This document shows, in pieces, positions 45,912-55,817 of a stretch of DNA of 64,000 nt (its first letter is position 1; the number at the start of each line of letters is the position of its first letter). The notes below the pieces were generated by a model. That model was not told where the DNA came from and searched no databases. It saw only the letters and a list, made by a program, of their open reading frames with translations. Source of the DNA: Pseudomonas hormoni (lineage in GTDB: Bacteria; Pseudomonadota; Gammaproteobacteria; Pseudomonadales; Pseudomonadaceae); contig NZ_CP075566.1 of the NCBI RefSeq assembly GCF_018502625.1, positions 3,458,001 to 3,522,000 of the forward strand, read 5' to 3'. The translations under genes and the position numbers were made by a program.

Positions 45912-46457
45912 TCAGGTGCGATCCTTGCCCCGCAACATGCTGTCCAGCACGTCATCACGCCGCACCCAACCGTGAAACAACGCCGCAGCCAGATGCAGCA
46001 ACACGGTCAGAAACAGCAGATACGCCAGATACCCATGCGCCTTGCGCAGGAACGCAAACACCTGCGCATTGGCCGGCACGATCGAGGGCAATTGCAACGA
46101 ACTGCTGAGCATCACCGGGTCGCCCGCCGCCGAAATCATCGCCCAGCCGAGCAGCGGCAGGATAAACATCAAGGCGTACAGCAAGACATGCGAGGCCTTC
46201 GCCGCCAGCGCCTGCCAACCGGGCAAATCCGCCGGAAGCGGTGGTTGTCGGGTAGAAAAGCGCACGCCGAGGCGCACGATCACCAGCAATAGAATCGCAA
46301 TGCCCAGCGGTTTGTGCAGATGGATCAGCCATTCATGACGCTCTGAGACAGAGGCGACCATGCCCGCGCCGATAAACAGCATGGCAATGATCATCAACGC
46401 CATCAGCCAGTGCAGCAGTCGCGCCATTGGCGCGAAGTGGTTCGGTTGGGCGCTCAT
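45912..46457 (-). CDS. Cytochrome b561
   Basis: A 181-residue four-helix b-type cytochrome. Haem-ligand histidines are in ARLLHWLMALMI, IHLHKPLG, ASHVLLYALMFI and AHGYLAYLLFL. It could move electrons from quinol to the peroxidase encoded just upstream (ATGA overlap). Inner membrane. Confidence 0.9.
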   Translation of the reverse strand: MSAQPNHFAPMARLLHWLMALMIIAMLFIGAGMVASVSERHEWLIHLHKPLGIAILLLVIVRLGVRFSTRQPPLPADLPGWQALAAKASHVLLYALMFILPLLGWAMISAAGDPVMLSSSLQLPSIVPANAQVFAFLRKAHGYLAYLLFLTVLLHLAAALFHGWVRRDDVLDSMLRGKDRT

Positions 46458-47539
46458 TGTTGAGCCTCCTGTTTAGCGGCAGGCAATTGGCTGACTTCGC
46501 TGGTGCGGCGCAAGTAGGAACTGGCATAACCGGCTGAACGAGCTGCGAGCAACGGGTCGTCGGAACCTTCGATACCGGCGGGCAAGACCAGCGGGTCGTA
46601 GTTGATGTCCCGGCATTCGCCATTGAGTTGCGGTTGGGTGCTTTCGAGCACCAGCGTGCCGGCGTTCACCACTTTGCGACCGTCGGGCCAGGTTTTGCTG
46701 GCGTCGTTCACCGGATCACCGGGGTCGGCCAGCGTGATCTTGAGCTGCCAACGCAACGGTCCCGCGGCGATCCGCTGAACCAGGTCTTTCTCGAGGAAAT
46801 CACCGCCTTCTGGCGCCGTAGCGCCTGCCGCGTCCTGCGCCACCGGCACCATGCTCCAGCGCACCGCTTGCTTTTGCCCGGTCGCATTGACCAGGTAAAA
46901 CGCATTGACGCTGTTGTAGGTTTCCGTCACGTAACTGGCGGACGGCTTGGCGGTTTTGATCCAGGCCAGGAACGGCGCGGCTTCCGGGTGCGAACCGAAG
47001 AACGCCGGCACCGCTGCCGGGTTCGGTTTGCCAGTGGCCGGGTCTGGTGACTGGGCTTGCTGCAATTGGTAGAACGCTTCGGGTGTGCCTACCGGGAACA
47101 CTGGCATGCTGTTCATCCCGGTGCGCCACTGTTGGCCGTTGGCCTGGGTGAAACGCAGTGCGAGGCTGCGAATCGGCACGCTGCTGTCCGGCGCGTAAGG
47201 ATTGCCAGCCGGCAACGCGAAACGCCCGACCACCGGGGTCCGCACCTCATTGAATACCTGAGCGCTGGAATAGCTGCGCGCCTCACCGCTGCTCTCGAAA
47301 TGCCCGATCACGCACACCCCTTTGGAGTGATTACGGCGGAACCCGGGGTGCACGCCGTTGTTGGTTTCCAACACATTGATCAGTTTTTTTGGCGTCAGGC
47401 GCTGTGGGTCAAAGGTGCCGTTGACGTAGGCAAAAGCCCCGGCCACGACAGCGACCACCACGGCAATGCCGGCCAGACGCAACGTCAGGCTCGCGGCACT
47501 CAAGGGTGGCCGGGTGGGCGGTGATGAGCGATCTACCAT
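46454..47539 (-). CDS. Catalase-family peroxidase (SrpA-like)
   Basis: From ATG 47539 (GGAG seven bases upstream) the protein has 361 residues. An N-terminal membrane anchor (LRLAGIAVVVAVVAGAFAYV) precedes a catalase domain with the distal His in RRNHSKGVCVIGHFE and a probable haem Tyr in ARSAGYASSYLRR. Small periplasmic catalases of this type act as peroxidases. It pairs with cytochrome b561, and an ECF promoter matches that of the divergent sigma gene. Confidence 0.9.
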   Translation of the reverse strand: MVDRSSPPTRPPLSAASLTLRLAGIAVVVAVVAGAFAYVNGTFDPQRLTPKKLINVLETNNGVHPGFRRNHSKGVCVIGHFESSGEARSYSSAQVFNEVRTPVVGRFALPAGNPYAPDSSVPIRSLALRFTQANGQQWRTGMNSMPVFPVGTPEAFYQLQQAQSPDPATGKPNPAAVPAFFGSHPEAAPFLAWIKTAKPSASYVTETYNSVNAFYLVNATGQKQAVRWSMVPVAQDAAGATAPEGGDFLEKDLVQRIAAGPLRWQLKITLADPGDPVNDASKTWPDGRKVVNAGTLVLESTQPQLNGECRDINYDPLVLPAGIEGSDDPLLAARSAGYASSYLRRTSEVSQLPAAKQEAQQ

Positions 47540-47581
47540 GAAAGACTCCAGGGCCATCGGCCACAAGTGAGAAGGATCAAG

Positions 47582-47608
47582 CAGACGAACGCCACGAGGG
47601 TTTATTCC
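47582..47608 (-). promoter_or_regulatory. ECF-type promoter for the catalase operon
   Basis: Minus strand GGAATA, 15 bases, CGTCTG. The same spacing and boxes occur before the divergent sigma gene. Confidence 0.75.
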
Positions 47609-47636
47609 ATCGCGCGGTATTTATTTTTTCAGGCGT

Positions 47637-47663
47637 GGAATAACCTCGGATGCCGGGCGTCTC
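47637..47663 (+). promoter_or_regulatory. ECF-type promoter for the sigma/anti-sigma pair
   Basis: GGAATA, 15 bases, CGTCTC, ending 34 bases before the sigma ATG. Confidence 0.75.
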
Positions 47664-47697
47664 TCTAGTCCGAAGCGTAGTGACTAGTCAGAACTCC

Positions 47698-48204
47698 ATG
47701 AATGATATCGACGAACAACTGAGTGAAATCATTCCCAGATTGCGCCGGTTTGCCGTGTCGTTGACGCGCAACCCCAGCAGCGCCGACGATCTGGTGCAGT
47801 CATGCCTTGAGCGGGCGCTGTCGAGCTGGAGCGCAAAACGCCCCGAGGGCGACTTGCGCGCCTGGCTGTTTTCGATTCTTTATCGGCAATTTCTCGACGC
47901 GCACCGACGCTCGCGGCGCTATGCGCGGATGCTCGAACTCTTTACCGGACGGGACGATACCCAGCCGTCGGTAGAACGCACCGTGATCGCCCAATCAACC
48001 CTGCAAGCCTTTGATCAGCTCAGCACCGAGCAACGCGCGTTGCTGCTCTGGGTGTCGGTCGAAGGCCTGAGTTACAAGGAGGTCGCCGAGATTCTCGACG
48101 TCCCCATCGGCACCGTGATGTCGCGCCTGTCCCGCGCCCGCCAGGCCTTGCGCCAACTCAGCGACGGCGAAATCACCCGCCCTTCTCTGCGGAGACTCAA
48201 ATGA
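47698..48204 (+). CDS. ECF RNA polymerase sigma factor
   Basis: From ATG 47698 the protein has 168 residues. Region 2 (NPSSADDLVQSCLERALSSW and LRAWLFSILYRQFLDAHR) and region 4 (LSYKEVAEILDVPIGTVMSR) are typical. The GGAATA/CGTCT promoter before it and before the catalase implies autoregulation. Anti-sigma coded next, overlapping by 4 bases. Signal likely peroxide or related oxidative stress, by context. Confidence 0.93.
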   Translation: MNDIDEQLSEIIPRLRRFAVSLTRNPSSADDLVQSCLERALSSWSAKRPEGDLRAWLFSILYRQFLDAHRRSRRYARMLELFTGRDDTQPSVERTVIAQSTLQAFDQLSTEQRALLLWVSVEGLSYKEVAEILDVPIGTVMSRLSRARQALRQLSDGEITRPSLRRLK

Positions 48205-48953
48205 TCAGCATGCCCCCGAGCGAGCGTGACCTGCACGCCTATGTGGACCACCAACTCAATGATGACGACCGACGCCTGGTGGAGACTTTTCTGGCCGGCA
48301 ACGTGGAAATGTCTGCACAGGTCCGCGCCTGGCAGCAGGACGCCCAGCAACTGCGCGCGGCCCTCAGCGGTGCGTTGCAGCAACCGGCCAACCCGGACCT
48401 CGACCCGACGCTGATTCGCCAGCGCCTCAAGCGACAATCGCGCCGTCACCTGGCCAGCGCCGCCGTGTTGCTGATCGCCGTGAGTATCGGCGGAATCAGC
48501 GGCTGGCAGGCGCGGGAAATGACCCTCATCAGCGCTGCAGCGCCGATGGCCGATGCGATGCAGGCTTATCGGCTGTTTGCCCAACAAGGCATGCTGCCGG
48601 CGGATTACAAGGTCAGCGACGATGGCGATATGCAGGGCTGGCTCGACCGTTATTTCACCCAGGCCCATCGCTTGCCGGACCTTTCCGGCGCAGGGTTCAA
48701 ACCTGTCAGCGGGCGCTTGCTCAGTACCGAGCAAGGGCCGGCGGCGATGGTGGTTTACGAGGATCCGAGCGGGCATAAAGTCAGCTTCTACGTGCGCCCG
48801 CCGGGGCCGAAAAACTTCCTGCTGCCGAGGGGCAGTCGCAGTGATGGTGAATTGCAGGCTGAGTATTGGTCGGGGGGTGGATACAACTACGCGATGGTCA
48901 GCCCGACAGACACGCCGACGGCGAAAATGCTCAAGCAAACCGTGCAGTTTTGA
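48201..48953 (+). CDS. Membrane anti-sigma factor
   Basis: A 250-residue protein. The cytoplasmic part SERDLHAYVDHQLNDDDRRL is like RskA/RsiW anti-sigma domains but lacks the zinc H-x3-C-x2-C. One membrane helix near residues 93-112 (AVLLIAVSIGGISGWQ) and a periplasmic domain follow. It should hold the ECF factor until a periplasmic signal releases it. Confidence 0.88.
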   Translation: MISMPPSERDLHAYVDHQLNDDDRRLVETFLAGNVEMSAQVRAWQQDAQQLRAALSGALQQPANPDLDPTLIRQRLKRQSRRHLASAAVLLIAVSIGGISGWQAREMTLISAAAPMADAMQAYRLFAQQGMLPADYKVSDDGDMQGWLDRYFTQAHRLPDLSGAGFKPVSGRLLSTEQGPAAMVVYEDPSGHKVSFYVRPPGPKNFLLPRGSRSDGELQAEYWSGGGYNYAMVSPTDTPTAKMLKQTVQF

Positions 48954-48965
48954 CCCCCCCTCGAA

Positions 48966-49052
48966 CCCTGTGGGAGCGGGCTTGCCCGCGATGACGGCTG
49001 CACATTCGACATTGATATTGACTGATACACCGCAATCGCGGGCAAGCCCGCT
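48966..49052. repeat. Left part of a REP split by an IS110 element
   Basis: CCCTGTGGGAGCGGGCTTGCCCGCGATG and the inverse CGCGGGCAAGCCCGCT break at 49052; the matching CCCACAAGGG resumes at 50207. Confidence 0.85.
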
Positions 49053-49079
49053 TGTGTCTAGATCTAGGAATAAGCTCTG

Positions 49080-49250
49080 GGGTGAGAGGGGTGAATGGCA
49101 AGCTGTGAGTCCGCGGTGCTTAAAGCACGTGTGGGAGCCAAGCTGCCATTCACCTTTCCACTCTGGCCCATAAGCCCGAACAGTTGGACGAGCAGCCACT
49201 CGAAATCACAAGCGTGGGCAAAGCCAGAGCACTCTCACTCCTGAGTGTAA
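49080..49250 (+). ncRNA. Predicted bridge RNA of the IS110 element
   Basis: Two stem-bounded loops are visible. The target loop is closed by GGTGAATGGCA (49090-49100) and TGCCATTCACC (49144-49154); it carries AGTCCGC (49108-49114), like the REP left flank AGCCCGC, and TGTGGGAGC (49130-49138), complementary to the REP GCTCCCACA. The donor loop, closed by CTCTGGC (49161-49167) and GCCAGAG (49223-49229), carries ACAGTTG (49180-49186), equal to the element's right end, and CACAAGC (49207-49213), complementary to GCTTGTG at its left end. Confidence 0.85.
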
Positions 49251-50180
<930 letters not shown>

Positions 50181-50204
50181 CGAATGGCAGGGTGAAGACA
50201 GTTG

Positions 50205-50215
50205 CTCCCACAAGG
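50205..50215. repeat. Right remainder of the split REP
   Basis: CTCCCACAAGGG from the core CT onward; joined to 48966-49052 it would restore one REP. Confidence 0.75.
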
Positions 50216-50240
50216 GACGGTGGAGGATTGTGAACCGTAT

Positions 50241-51077
50241 TCAACCCTGCCCGAAAACCTGCGAAGGCCGGCGCAACAGCGGATCAAACGGATTGATCCG
50301 CGGCCCGATCAGCGCCGCTTCGCGCTTGAGCATGTCCACCACCGTCGGCAAGCGATCCGGCCCCAGCCGATCACTCACGGTGGCGACACTCAACGCCGCC
50401 ACCGCACGCCCCTCACGATCAAGAATCGGCACCGCCACGCCGGCCATGCCCTGCAACACGCCGGTGTTGCGCCCGGCGTAACCGAGGGCGCGCACGTTGT
50501 CGACTTCCGAGCGCAGGAACACCTCGTCATACAGGTGAAAATCCTTCAGCCGCGGCAAGTTGTAATGAATCACCGTGTCGCGTTCCTCTTCCGGCAGGAA
50601 TGCCAGAATCGCCAGGCTGCCCTGGCCCACACCCAGCGCCACCCGCCCGCCGATGTCGCCGGTAAACGTACGGATCGGAAACGGCCCTTCACTGCGGTCC
50701 AGGCAGATCGCATCAAAACCACTGCGCGCCAGCAAAAACAACGAATCCCCCAGCGAGGCCGAGAGTCGCAGTAACGACGGCCGCACCAGTTCGCGCAAGT
50801 TTCCGGTGTTGCCGGCACGCGCCGCCAGCGCAAAAAAATCCAGGCTCAGGCGATAACGTTTGCTGCGCACGTCCTGCTCGACCATGCCCTCGTCCATCAG
50901 GCTGCGCAGCAAACGGTGCGTGGTCGGCTGCGACAAACCGATGCGCTGGGCCAGTTGCGTCACACGCTCGCCGCCCTCGACGGTGTCACCCAACGTGCGC
51001 AACACGGCAAACAGTCTTGAGACGGCACCGACGCCGACTTCATTTTTGTTTTCATTCCGCTCAGTGGAATCAGTCAT
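50241..51077 (-). CDS. IclR-family regulator
   Basis: A 278-residue protein. Winged helix ERVTQLAQRIGLSQPTTHRL then LRSLMDEGMVEQ, and the effector domain with AGRNTGVLQGMAGVAVPILD. It is divergent from the ABC/dehydrogenase cluster and very likely controls it. Confidence 0.9.
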   Translation of the reverse strand: MTDSTERNENKNEVGVGAVSRLFAVLRTLGDTVEGGERVTQLAQRIGLSQPTTHRLLRSLMDEGMVEQDVRSKRYRLSLDFFALAARAGNTGNLRELVRPSLLRLSASLGDSLFLLARSGFDAICLDRSEGPFPIRTFTGDIGGRVALGVGQGSLAILAFLPEEERDTVIHYNLPRLKDFHLYDEVFLRSEVDNVRALGYAGRNTGVLQGMAGVAVPILDREGRAVAALSVATVSDRLGPDRLPTVVDMLKREAALIGPRINPFDPLLRRPSQVFGQG

Positions 51078-51102
51078 GTCTTTTCTCGATGATTAATTTA
51101 CT

Positions 51103-51138
51103 CACTGAATGAAACTGAAAATAACCATCGATTCAGTG
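51103..51138. promoter_or_regulatory. Inverted repeat between IclR and ABC genes
   Basis: CACTGAAT and ATTCAGTG arms 20 bases apart; candidate IclR operator. Confidence 0.5.
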
Positions 51139-51319
51139 AAATAGGCCATTGAGCCCATCCTAGTCTTCGTCCTAATCTGCGTCCACAGGGGCGATTCGAA
51201 CAACAGCGGCAGCCGACCCAAGTCGAGCGCCAACGCACCCCGCAACAACCTTTCGTATCTGCCCATACAAAAAAGCGCGACCTCAGGCCGCGCATAACAA
51301 TCTCAGGTGGAGCGCAGTT

Positions 51320-52339
51320 ATGGCTTTTGTGCAACTTGAAGGACTCGGCAAACGTTACGGCGAAATCGACGCCGTCGTGGCCACCCACCTCTCGGTCGAG
51401 AAAGGTGAGTTCGTTTCCCTGCTCGGCCCCTCCGGCTGCGGCAAAACCACCACCCTGCAAATGATCGCCGGCTTCGTCGAAGTCACCAGCGGGCGCATCA
51501 TGCTCGACGGTCGCGACATCACCCACGCCAAACCCGCCAGCCGTGGTTTGGGCGTGGTGTTCCAGAGTTACGCGCTGTTCCCGCACATGACCGTCAAGGA
51601 CAACGTCGCCTTCGGCCTGCGCATGCGCAAAGTGCCCAACGGCGAGTTGCAGCAGCGCGTGGATCGGGTGCTGAAACTGGTGCGCCTGGATCAGCATGCC
51701 GAGCGTTACCCACGAGAACTGTCCGGTGGTCAGCGCCAGCGTGTTGCCCTGGCCCGAGCGCTGGTGATCGAGCCGCCGGTGCTGCTGCTCGACGAACCGC
51801 TGTCCAACCTCGACGCCAACCTGCGCGAAGAGATGCAGTTCGAGATCCGTCGCATCCAGCGCGAAGTCGGCATCACCACGTTGATGGTCACCCACGACCA
51901 GTCCGAAGCGCTGTCCATCAGCGACCGCGTGGTGGTGATGCAGGCCGGGCGCATCACCCAGATCGACGCGCCCTACACCCTTTACGAACACCCGCGCACC
52001 GAATTCATTTCCGGCTTCGTCGGCAAGGCCAATCTGCTGCCCGGCGAGCGTGACAGTGCGGGTGTGGTTCAGGTGCGCAGCGGCGGTGAACTGACCCTCA
52101 GCCTGCGCCCGGAAAAAATCGATCTGCGGGAAAAAGATCACGGCCGTCTGCAAGGCAAAATCGTCAGCCGCTTCTTCCTCGGCAGCCAATGGCTCTACGG
52201 CGTCTCCACGACCCTGGGCGAACTCTGCGTGGTGCGCCGCAACGACGGCTCGGCACCGATGAACGAAGGCACGGCAGTCGGTCTCGACTGGGACGCGGCG
52301 CTGTTGCGGGTGCTGAGTGTCGACGAGGTGTCGGCATGA
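51320..52339 (+). CDS. ABC transporter ATP-binding protein (PotA-like)
   Basis: A 339-residue protein with Walker A GPSGCGKTTTLQ, signature LSGGQRQRVALARAL and Walker B VLLLDEPLSNLD, plus a C-terminal TOBE domain. Polyamine/opine-type class. Its stop overlaps the first permease gene. Confidence 0.93.
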   Translation: MAFVQLEGLGKRYGEIDAVVATHLSVEKGEFVSLLGPSGCGKTTTLQMIAGFVEVTSGRIMLDGRDITHAKPASRGLGVVFQSYALFPHMTVKDNVAFGLRMRKVPNGELQQRVDRVLKLVRLDQHAERYPRELSGGQRQRVALARALVIEPPVLLLDEPLSNLDANLREEMQFEIRRIQREVGITTLMVTHDQSEALSISDRVVVMQAGRITQIDAPYTLYEHPRTEFISGFVGKANLLPGERDSAGVVQVRSGGELTLSLRPEKIDLREKDHGRLQGKIVSRFFLGSQWLYGVSTTLGELCVVRRNDGSAPMNEGTAVGLDWDAALLRVLSVDEVSA

Positions 52340-53205
52340 GTACGCTCGTCGCCCTTCGCCAGGGACGCCAGGGTTACCTGTTGTCGGCACCGGCGCTGGC
52401 GCTGTACGTCAGCCTGCTGGTGATCCCGCTGCTGCTGACGCTGGTGTTGTCGTTCAACGTCTTCGACTACAGCTCGGGCATCAACGGTGACGCCTACACC
52501 GTCGACCACTACAGCAGCCTGCTCGGTGACCCGTACTTCTACGAGATCTTCCTGCGCACATTCTGGATCAGCGCCCTGACCACCCTGCTCTGCGTGGTGA
52601 TCGGCGTGCCCGAGGCCTACATCCTCAGCCGCATGGGCGCGCCATGGCGTTCGATTTTCCTGATTCTGATCCTCACGCCGTTGCTGATTTCGGTGGTGGT
52701 GCGCGCCTTCGGCTGGAGCCTGTTGCTCGGCGCCGACGGTCTGGTCAACCAGACCCTGCAAGCCTTTGGTGGCTCACCGATGAAGCTGCTCTACACGCCG
52801 TTCGCGGTGGTGATAGCGCTGGTCCACGTGATGCTGCCGTTCATGATCATTCCGGTCTGGACCTCGCTGCAGAAACTCGACCCCGCCGCTGAGCAAGCTG
52901 CGTTGTCCCTGGGCGCCAGCCACCTCACGGTGATGCGCAAAGTGGTGCTGCCGCAAATCATGCCCGGCGTGCTCTCCGGCACGCTGATCGTGTTCGGCCT
53001 AGCCGCCAGTTCCTTCGCCATTCCCGGCCTGCTCGGCGGGCGCCGCATCAAGATGGTCGCCACGCTGATCTACGACCAATACCTGTCGGAGCTCAACTGG
53101 CCGATGGGTGCGGCCATCGCCGTCGCGCTGCTGTTGCTCAACCTGCTGATCATGCTGTCGTGGAACCGGATGATCGAAGGCCGCTACAAGAAGTCATTGG
53201 GATAA
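52336..53205 (+). CDS. ABC transporter permease (PotB-like)
   Basis: From ATG 52336 the protein has 289 residues and six membrane helices. The coupling loop EQAALSLGASHLTVMRKVVLPQ is the EAA motif. Starts within the ATPase stop codon (ATGA). Confidence 0.92.
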   Translation: MSTLVALRQGRQGYLLSAPALALYVSLLVIPLLLTLVLSFNVFDYSSGINGDAYTVDHYSSLLGDPYFYEIFLRTFWISALTTLLCVVIGVPEAYILSRMGAPWRSIFLILILTPLLISVVVRAFGWSLLLGADGLVNQTLQAFGGSPMKLLYTPFAVVIALVHVMLPFMIIPVWTSLQKLDPAAEQAALSLGASHLTVMRKVVLPQIMPGVLSGTLIVFGLAASSFAIPGLLGGRRIKMVATLIYDQYLSELNWPMGAAIAVALLLLNLLIMLSWNRMIEGRYKKSLG

Positions 53206-53211
53206 CTCGTC

Positions 53212-54006
53212 ATGTCCAAGAACGGTCCTTTCGCCCTGCTGTTCCATGCCCTGGTGGTGCTGTTCATGCTCGCGCCGCTGGTGGTGGTGTGCCTCGTCGC
53301 GTTCACCCCGGAAAACACCCTGAGCCTGCCGACCACGGAGTTTTCCCTGCGCTGGTTCCGCGCGGTATTCGAGCGCGCCGACTTTGTCGATGCGTTCTAC
53401 AACAGCCTGATCCTGGCGTTCAGCGCGGCCAGCCTGGCGACGCTAATTGCGGTGCCGGCGGCGTTGGCTATTACCCGTTTCGAGTTTCCCGGACGGGACT
53501 TTTTCAATGGCCTGTTCCTGTCGCCGATCATCATTCCGCATCTGGTTTTAGGTGTTGCCTTGCTGCGTTTGTTTGCGCTGATGGGCGTCAACGGCAGCTT
53601 CGCCTGGTTGATCTTTGCTCACGTGCTGGTGATCACGCCGTACGTGCTGCGTCTGGTGCTGGCGTCGGCGATCGGCCTGGATCGCAGCGCCGAACACGCC
53701 GCGCAATCGCTGGGTGCCGGGCGCTTCACGCTGTTCCGCCAGATCACCTTGCCGATGATTCTGCCGGGGGTCGCCGGTGGCTGGCTGCTGGCGTTTATCA
53801 ACAGTTTCGACGAGGTGACGCTGTCGATTTTTGTCACCTCGCCGGCCACGCAAACCTTGCCGGTGCGCATGTACGTGTACGCCACCGAATCCATCGATCC
53901 GATGATGGCGGCGGTGTCGGCCCTGGTGATTGCGCTGACGGCGGCGACGATGATTCTGCTTGATCGGGTTTATGGCCTGGATCGGGTTCTGGTGGGTAAA
54001 CAATGA
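53212..54006 (+). CDS. ABC transporter permease (PotC-like)
   Basis: A 264-residue, six-helix permease with EAA motif EHAAQSLGAGRFTLFRQITL. Six bases after the first permease; the two should form a heterodimer. Confidence 0.92.
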   Translation: MSKNGPFALLFHALVVLFMLAPLVVVCLVAFTPENTLSLPTTEFSLRWFRAVFERADFVDAFYNSLILAFSAASLATLIAVPAALAITRFEFPGRDFFNGLFLSPIIIPHLVLGVALLRLFALMGVNGSFAWLIFAHVLVITPYVLRLVLASAIGLDRSAEHAAQSLGAGRFTLFRQITLPMILPGVAGGWLLAFINSFDEVTLSIFVTSPATQTLPVRMYVYATESIDPMMAAVSALVIALTAATMILLDRVYGLDRVLVGKQ

Positions 54007-54013
54007 GGGCGCC

Positions 54014-54304
54014 ATGGCTCTGCTGAAACGACTGGCCGAAGGCGACCGCCCGGCCCTGGACTTTACCCTCGACGGCCAACCGGCCAGCGGGCTGCTCGGC
54101 GACACCGTGCTGACCGCGGTGCTGACCTGCAGCGAACACTTGCGCGGCAGCGACTTCAGCGCCGAGCCTCGCGCCGGGTTTTGTTTGATGGGGGCGTGCC
54201 AGGACTGCTGGGTTCGGCTGGGCGATGGCCGGCGCGTGCGCGCGTGTTCGACGTTGCTCGAGGACGGACAGCAGATCAGTCGCGAACCGGGGCGTTGCCT
54301 ATGA
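54014..54304 (+). CDS. (2Fe-2S) subunit of a flavin dehydrogenase (HcnA-like)
   Basis: From ATG 54014 the protein has 96 residues. It carries the ferredoxin-like cysteine set in GFCLMGACQDCWV with a further Cys in RACSTL. It resembles the small gamma subunits of HcnA, opine oxidase and D-hydroxyproline dehydrogenase. It is separated from the alpha-subunit gene by a REP. Confidence 0.88.
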   Translation: MALLKRLAEGDRPALDFTLDGQPASGLLGDTVLTAVLTCSEHLRGSDFSAEPRAGFCLMGACQDCWVRLGDGRRVRACSTLLEDGQQISREPGRCL

Positions 54305-54333
54305 ACACCTTTTCTATCTGCCGAAACGCGATC

Positions 54334-54429
54334 CCCTGTGGGAGCGAGCCTGCTCGCGATTACGGAGTGCCAGCCACCCTCATTTTTGACTGTGCCACCG
54401 TCATCGCCAGCAGGCTGGCTCCCACAGGG
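54334..54429. repeat. REP pair inside the dehydrogenase operon
   Basis: CCCTGTGGGAGCGAGCCTGC and GCAGGCTGGC + TCCCACAGGG, between the gamma- and alpha-subunit genes. Confidence 0.8.
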
Positions 54430-54461
54430 ATTCAGCGGCGGTCGGCTAAAGGGGGGTGGGT

Positions 54462-55817
54462 ATGAAGTCAGTGGTGATCATCGGTGCCGGGCCGGCCGGG
54501 ATTCGTGCGGCGCAGACGCTGGTAGCGCATGGTGTGCGCCCGATCCTGCTGGACGAAGCCGCACGCGGCGGCGGGCAGATTTATCGGCGTCAACCGGCCA
54601 ACTTCAAACGCTCGGCTGTCAAGCTGTATGGCTTCGAAGCGCGCAAGGCGAACGCGTTGCATCAAACGATAGATGAGTTGCGCGAGCAGCTCGATTACCG
54701 TCCCGAGACCCTGGTGTGGAACGCCGAAGACGGTGCACTCGACACCTTGCACGAGGCCCGCGCCGCACGACTGGAATTCTCTCGGGTGATCGTCGCCACG
54801 GGCGCCACCGACCGGGTTTTGCCGGTGCCGGGCTGGACGTTGCCGGGTGTCTATAGCCTCGGCGCCGCGCAGATCGCCCTGAAATTCCAGGGCTGCGCCA
54901 TCGGTGAACGGGTGGTGTTCGCTGGCAGCGGACCGTTGCTGTATCTGGTGGCGTATCAATACGCCAAGGCCGGCGCGACGGTAGTGGCGGTACTCGACAG
55001 TTCGCCATTCAGCGCTCAGGCCCGCGCCCTGCCCGGCCTGCTGTCGCAACCGGCCACATTGGCCAAAGGCATTTATTACCGCAGCTGGCTGACCGTTCAC
55101 GGCATCCCGGTGCATCAGGGCGCAACCTTGAAACGCATCAACGGCGAACAGCGGGTGCAGTCGCTGAGCTGGTCCAACCCAAGCGGCGAGCATGCGCTGG
55201 ACTGTGATGCAGTGGCCTTCGCCCACGGTCTGCGCAGCGAAACCCAACTCGCCGATCTGCTCGGCTGCGCCTTCGCCTGGAACCCGCTCAACCGCGCCTG
55301 GCTGCCGCAACGCGACAGCGCCGGTCGCAGCAGCGTCGCCGAGGTTTATCTGGCTGGTGACGGTGCCGGCATCATGGGCGCCGACGCGGCGGAAATGGCC
55401 GGCGAGCGGACCGCCCTCGCCTTGCTCGAAGACAACGATTACCCGATCGCGCCGCAGCGTGGCGTGCAACTGGAGCAGGCACTTGGACGGATCGATACCT
55501 TTCGCCATGGCCTGGAACGCGCTTTCGTATTCCCGGAAAACTGGGCGGCCGATACCGCTGACGACGTGATGATCTGCCGCTGCGAAGAAGTGCGCGCCGG
55601 GGACATCCGCGAAGTGGTGCGTGAAGGCCATTGGGAAATCAATCGGGTCAAGGCCCATTGCCGGGTCGGCATGGGCCGTTGCCAGGGTCGAATGTGTGGT
55701 GCCGCGGCCGCGGAAATCATCGCCTGCGAAAGTCATCGGGCGGTGTCCGACATCGGTCGACTGCGAGCGCAGGCGCCGATCAAACCGTTGCCGTTTGGTC
55801 TGGAGATCGAGCCATGA
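54462..55817 (+). CDS. Flavin dehydrogenase alpha subunit (HcnB-like)
   Basis: From ATG 54462 the protein has 451 residues. N-terminal FAD loop VVIIGAGPAGIRAAQTL, second dinucleotide loop in RVVFAGSGPLLYLVA, and a C-terminal BFD-type iron-sulfur set (CRCEEV and CRVGMGRCQGRMCG). GGGGGGTGGG gives the ribosome site. It pairs with the beta subunit whose ATG overlaps its stop. Confidence 0.9.
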   Translation: MKSVVIIGAGPAGIRAAQTLVAHGVRPILLDEAARGGGQIYRRQPANFKRSAVKLYGFEARKANALHQTIDELREQLDYRPETLVWNAEDGALDTLHEARAARLEFSRVIVATGATDRVLPVPGWTLPGVYSLGAAQIALKFQGCAIGERVVFAGSGPLLYLVAYQYAKAGATVVAVLDSSPFSAQARALPGLLSQPATLAKGIYYRSWLTVHGIPVHQGATLKRINGEQRVQSLSWSNPSGEHALDCDAVAFAHGLRSETQLADLLGCAFAWNPLNRAWLPQRDSAGRSSVAEVYLAGDGAGIMGADAAEMAGERTALALLEDNDYPIAPQRGVQLEQALGRIDTFRHGLERAFVFPENWAADTADDVMICRCEEVRAGDIREVVREGHWEINRVKAHCRVGMGRCQGRMCGAAAAEIIACESHRAVSDIGRLRAQAPIKPLPFGLEIEP

